A stretch of 35,104 nucleotides of DNA from Kineosporia sp. R_H_3 (GTDB lineage Bacteria > Actinomycetota > Actinomycetes > Actinomycetales > Kineosporiaceae), in contig NZ_MWLL01000093.1 of assembly GCF_002198675.1 (NCBI RefSeq), positions 1 to 35,104 on the forward strand. Direction: 5' to 3'. The notes under the pieces are model-generated. The model was not told where the DNA came from and searched no databases. It was given only the letters and a program-made list of their open reading frames with translations. The position numbers and the translations under genes were made by a program. Position 1 is the first letter of the stretch; each line of letters begins with the position of its first letter. Of the stretch, positions 34,924 to 35,104 are shown piece after piece.

Positions 34924-35104
34924 GTGAGCAGCGACGAGCAGACGTGGGGCGAGGTGCCCGGCAACGAGCCGGACGCTTCGTTGGCGTCTGGTCATGTCGT
35001 GTCCGACGGGTCGTTGCCGGTGCACGATCTGCGGGCCGGGGTGGAGGCGATGCGGGTCGCGACGGCGGTGGTGCTGGAGGCGTCGCGGTGCGCGTGGTCG
35101 CTGT
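34924..35104 (+). CDS. Start of a probable DUF222/HNH endonuclease-family protein (partial)
   Basis: Sixty residues are visible before the window ends. After a polar start the sequence VHDLRAGVEAMRVATAVVLE resembles the N-terminal helix of DUF222 proteins, which commonly end in an HNH nuclease domain in actinobacteria. The HNH part is outside the window, so nuclease activity cannot be judged. Codon use is looser than in the neighbours (TTG, TCT, GGT, CAT, GAT), which suggests a different history. No ribosome site precedes the GTG. The call rests on a short match. Confidence 0.5.
   Translation, partial: MSSDEQTWGEVPGNEPDASLASGHVVSDGSLPVHDLRAGVEAMRVATAVVLEASRCAWSL

Overview
The window comes from a motile, very high-G+C Gram-positive bacterium. 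Codon third positions are almost all G or C, long antisense reading frames shadow every real gene, GTG starts are common, and the gene families are actinobacterial. The best guess is a Micrococcales member near Cellulomonas or Actinotalea; this is inferred from gene content, not from a marker gene.

Positions 1-10100 hold a chemotaxis operon on the + strand: cheA, cheW, a methyl-accepting chemoreceptor, cheY, cheB, cheR, a CheX/CheC-type phosphatase, a second cheY, a divergent CheX-like protein, and a degenerate EAL-HDOD protein. Most neighbours overlap by 4 nt (ATGA). A sigma28/FliA-type promoter lies just before cheA. Positions 10097-10770 hold a large tail-to-tail terminator that appears to be split by a truncated AbiEi-like antitoxin gene flanked by direct repeats. 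Positions 10767-17870 (- strand) encode a 2367-residue surface protein with about six LamG-like and eight fibronectin type III modules. A divergent promoter region separates it from a membrane-bound PAS-GGDEF-EAL cyclic-di-GMP enzyme (18163-20532). The start of each of these two genes lies 7 nt after a FliA-like -10 element, which suggests leaderless mRNAs.

Positions 20511-26737 (- strand) carry a small PhyH-like protein and a single-chain acetyl/acyl-CoA carboxylase of 1835 residues with eukaryote-like domain order. Positions 26938-31737 (- strand) are a flagellar unit: flhA, an flhF-like gene that has lost its P-loop, and a 102-residue membrane protein. Diverging from flhA is an operon (31991-34802, +) of two TasA/camelysin-like surface proteins and a SipW-type signal peptidase with a long repetitive tail. 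The window ends inside a probable leaderless DUF222/HNH-endonuclease gene.

The genes fit one theme: sensing (Che), flagellar export and placement (FlhA, FlhF-like), c-di-GMP control, and secreted surface polymers or adhesins. Shared promoter-like elements and shared CCGGGTGA palindromes suggest joint regulation of motility and surface-protein genes. This regulatory link is an inference from sequence pattern only.
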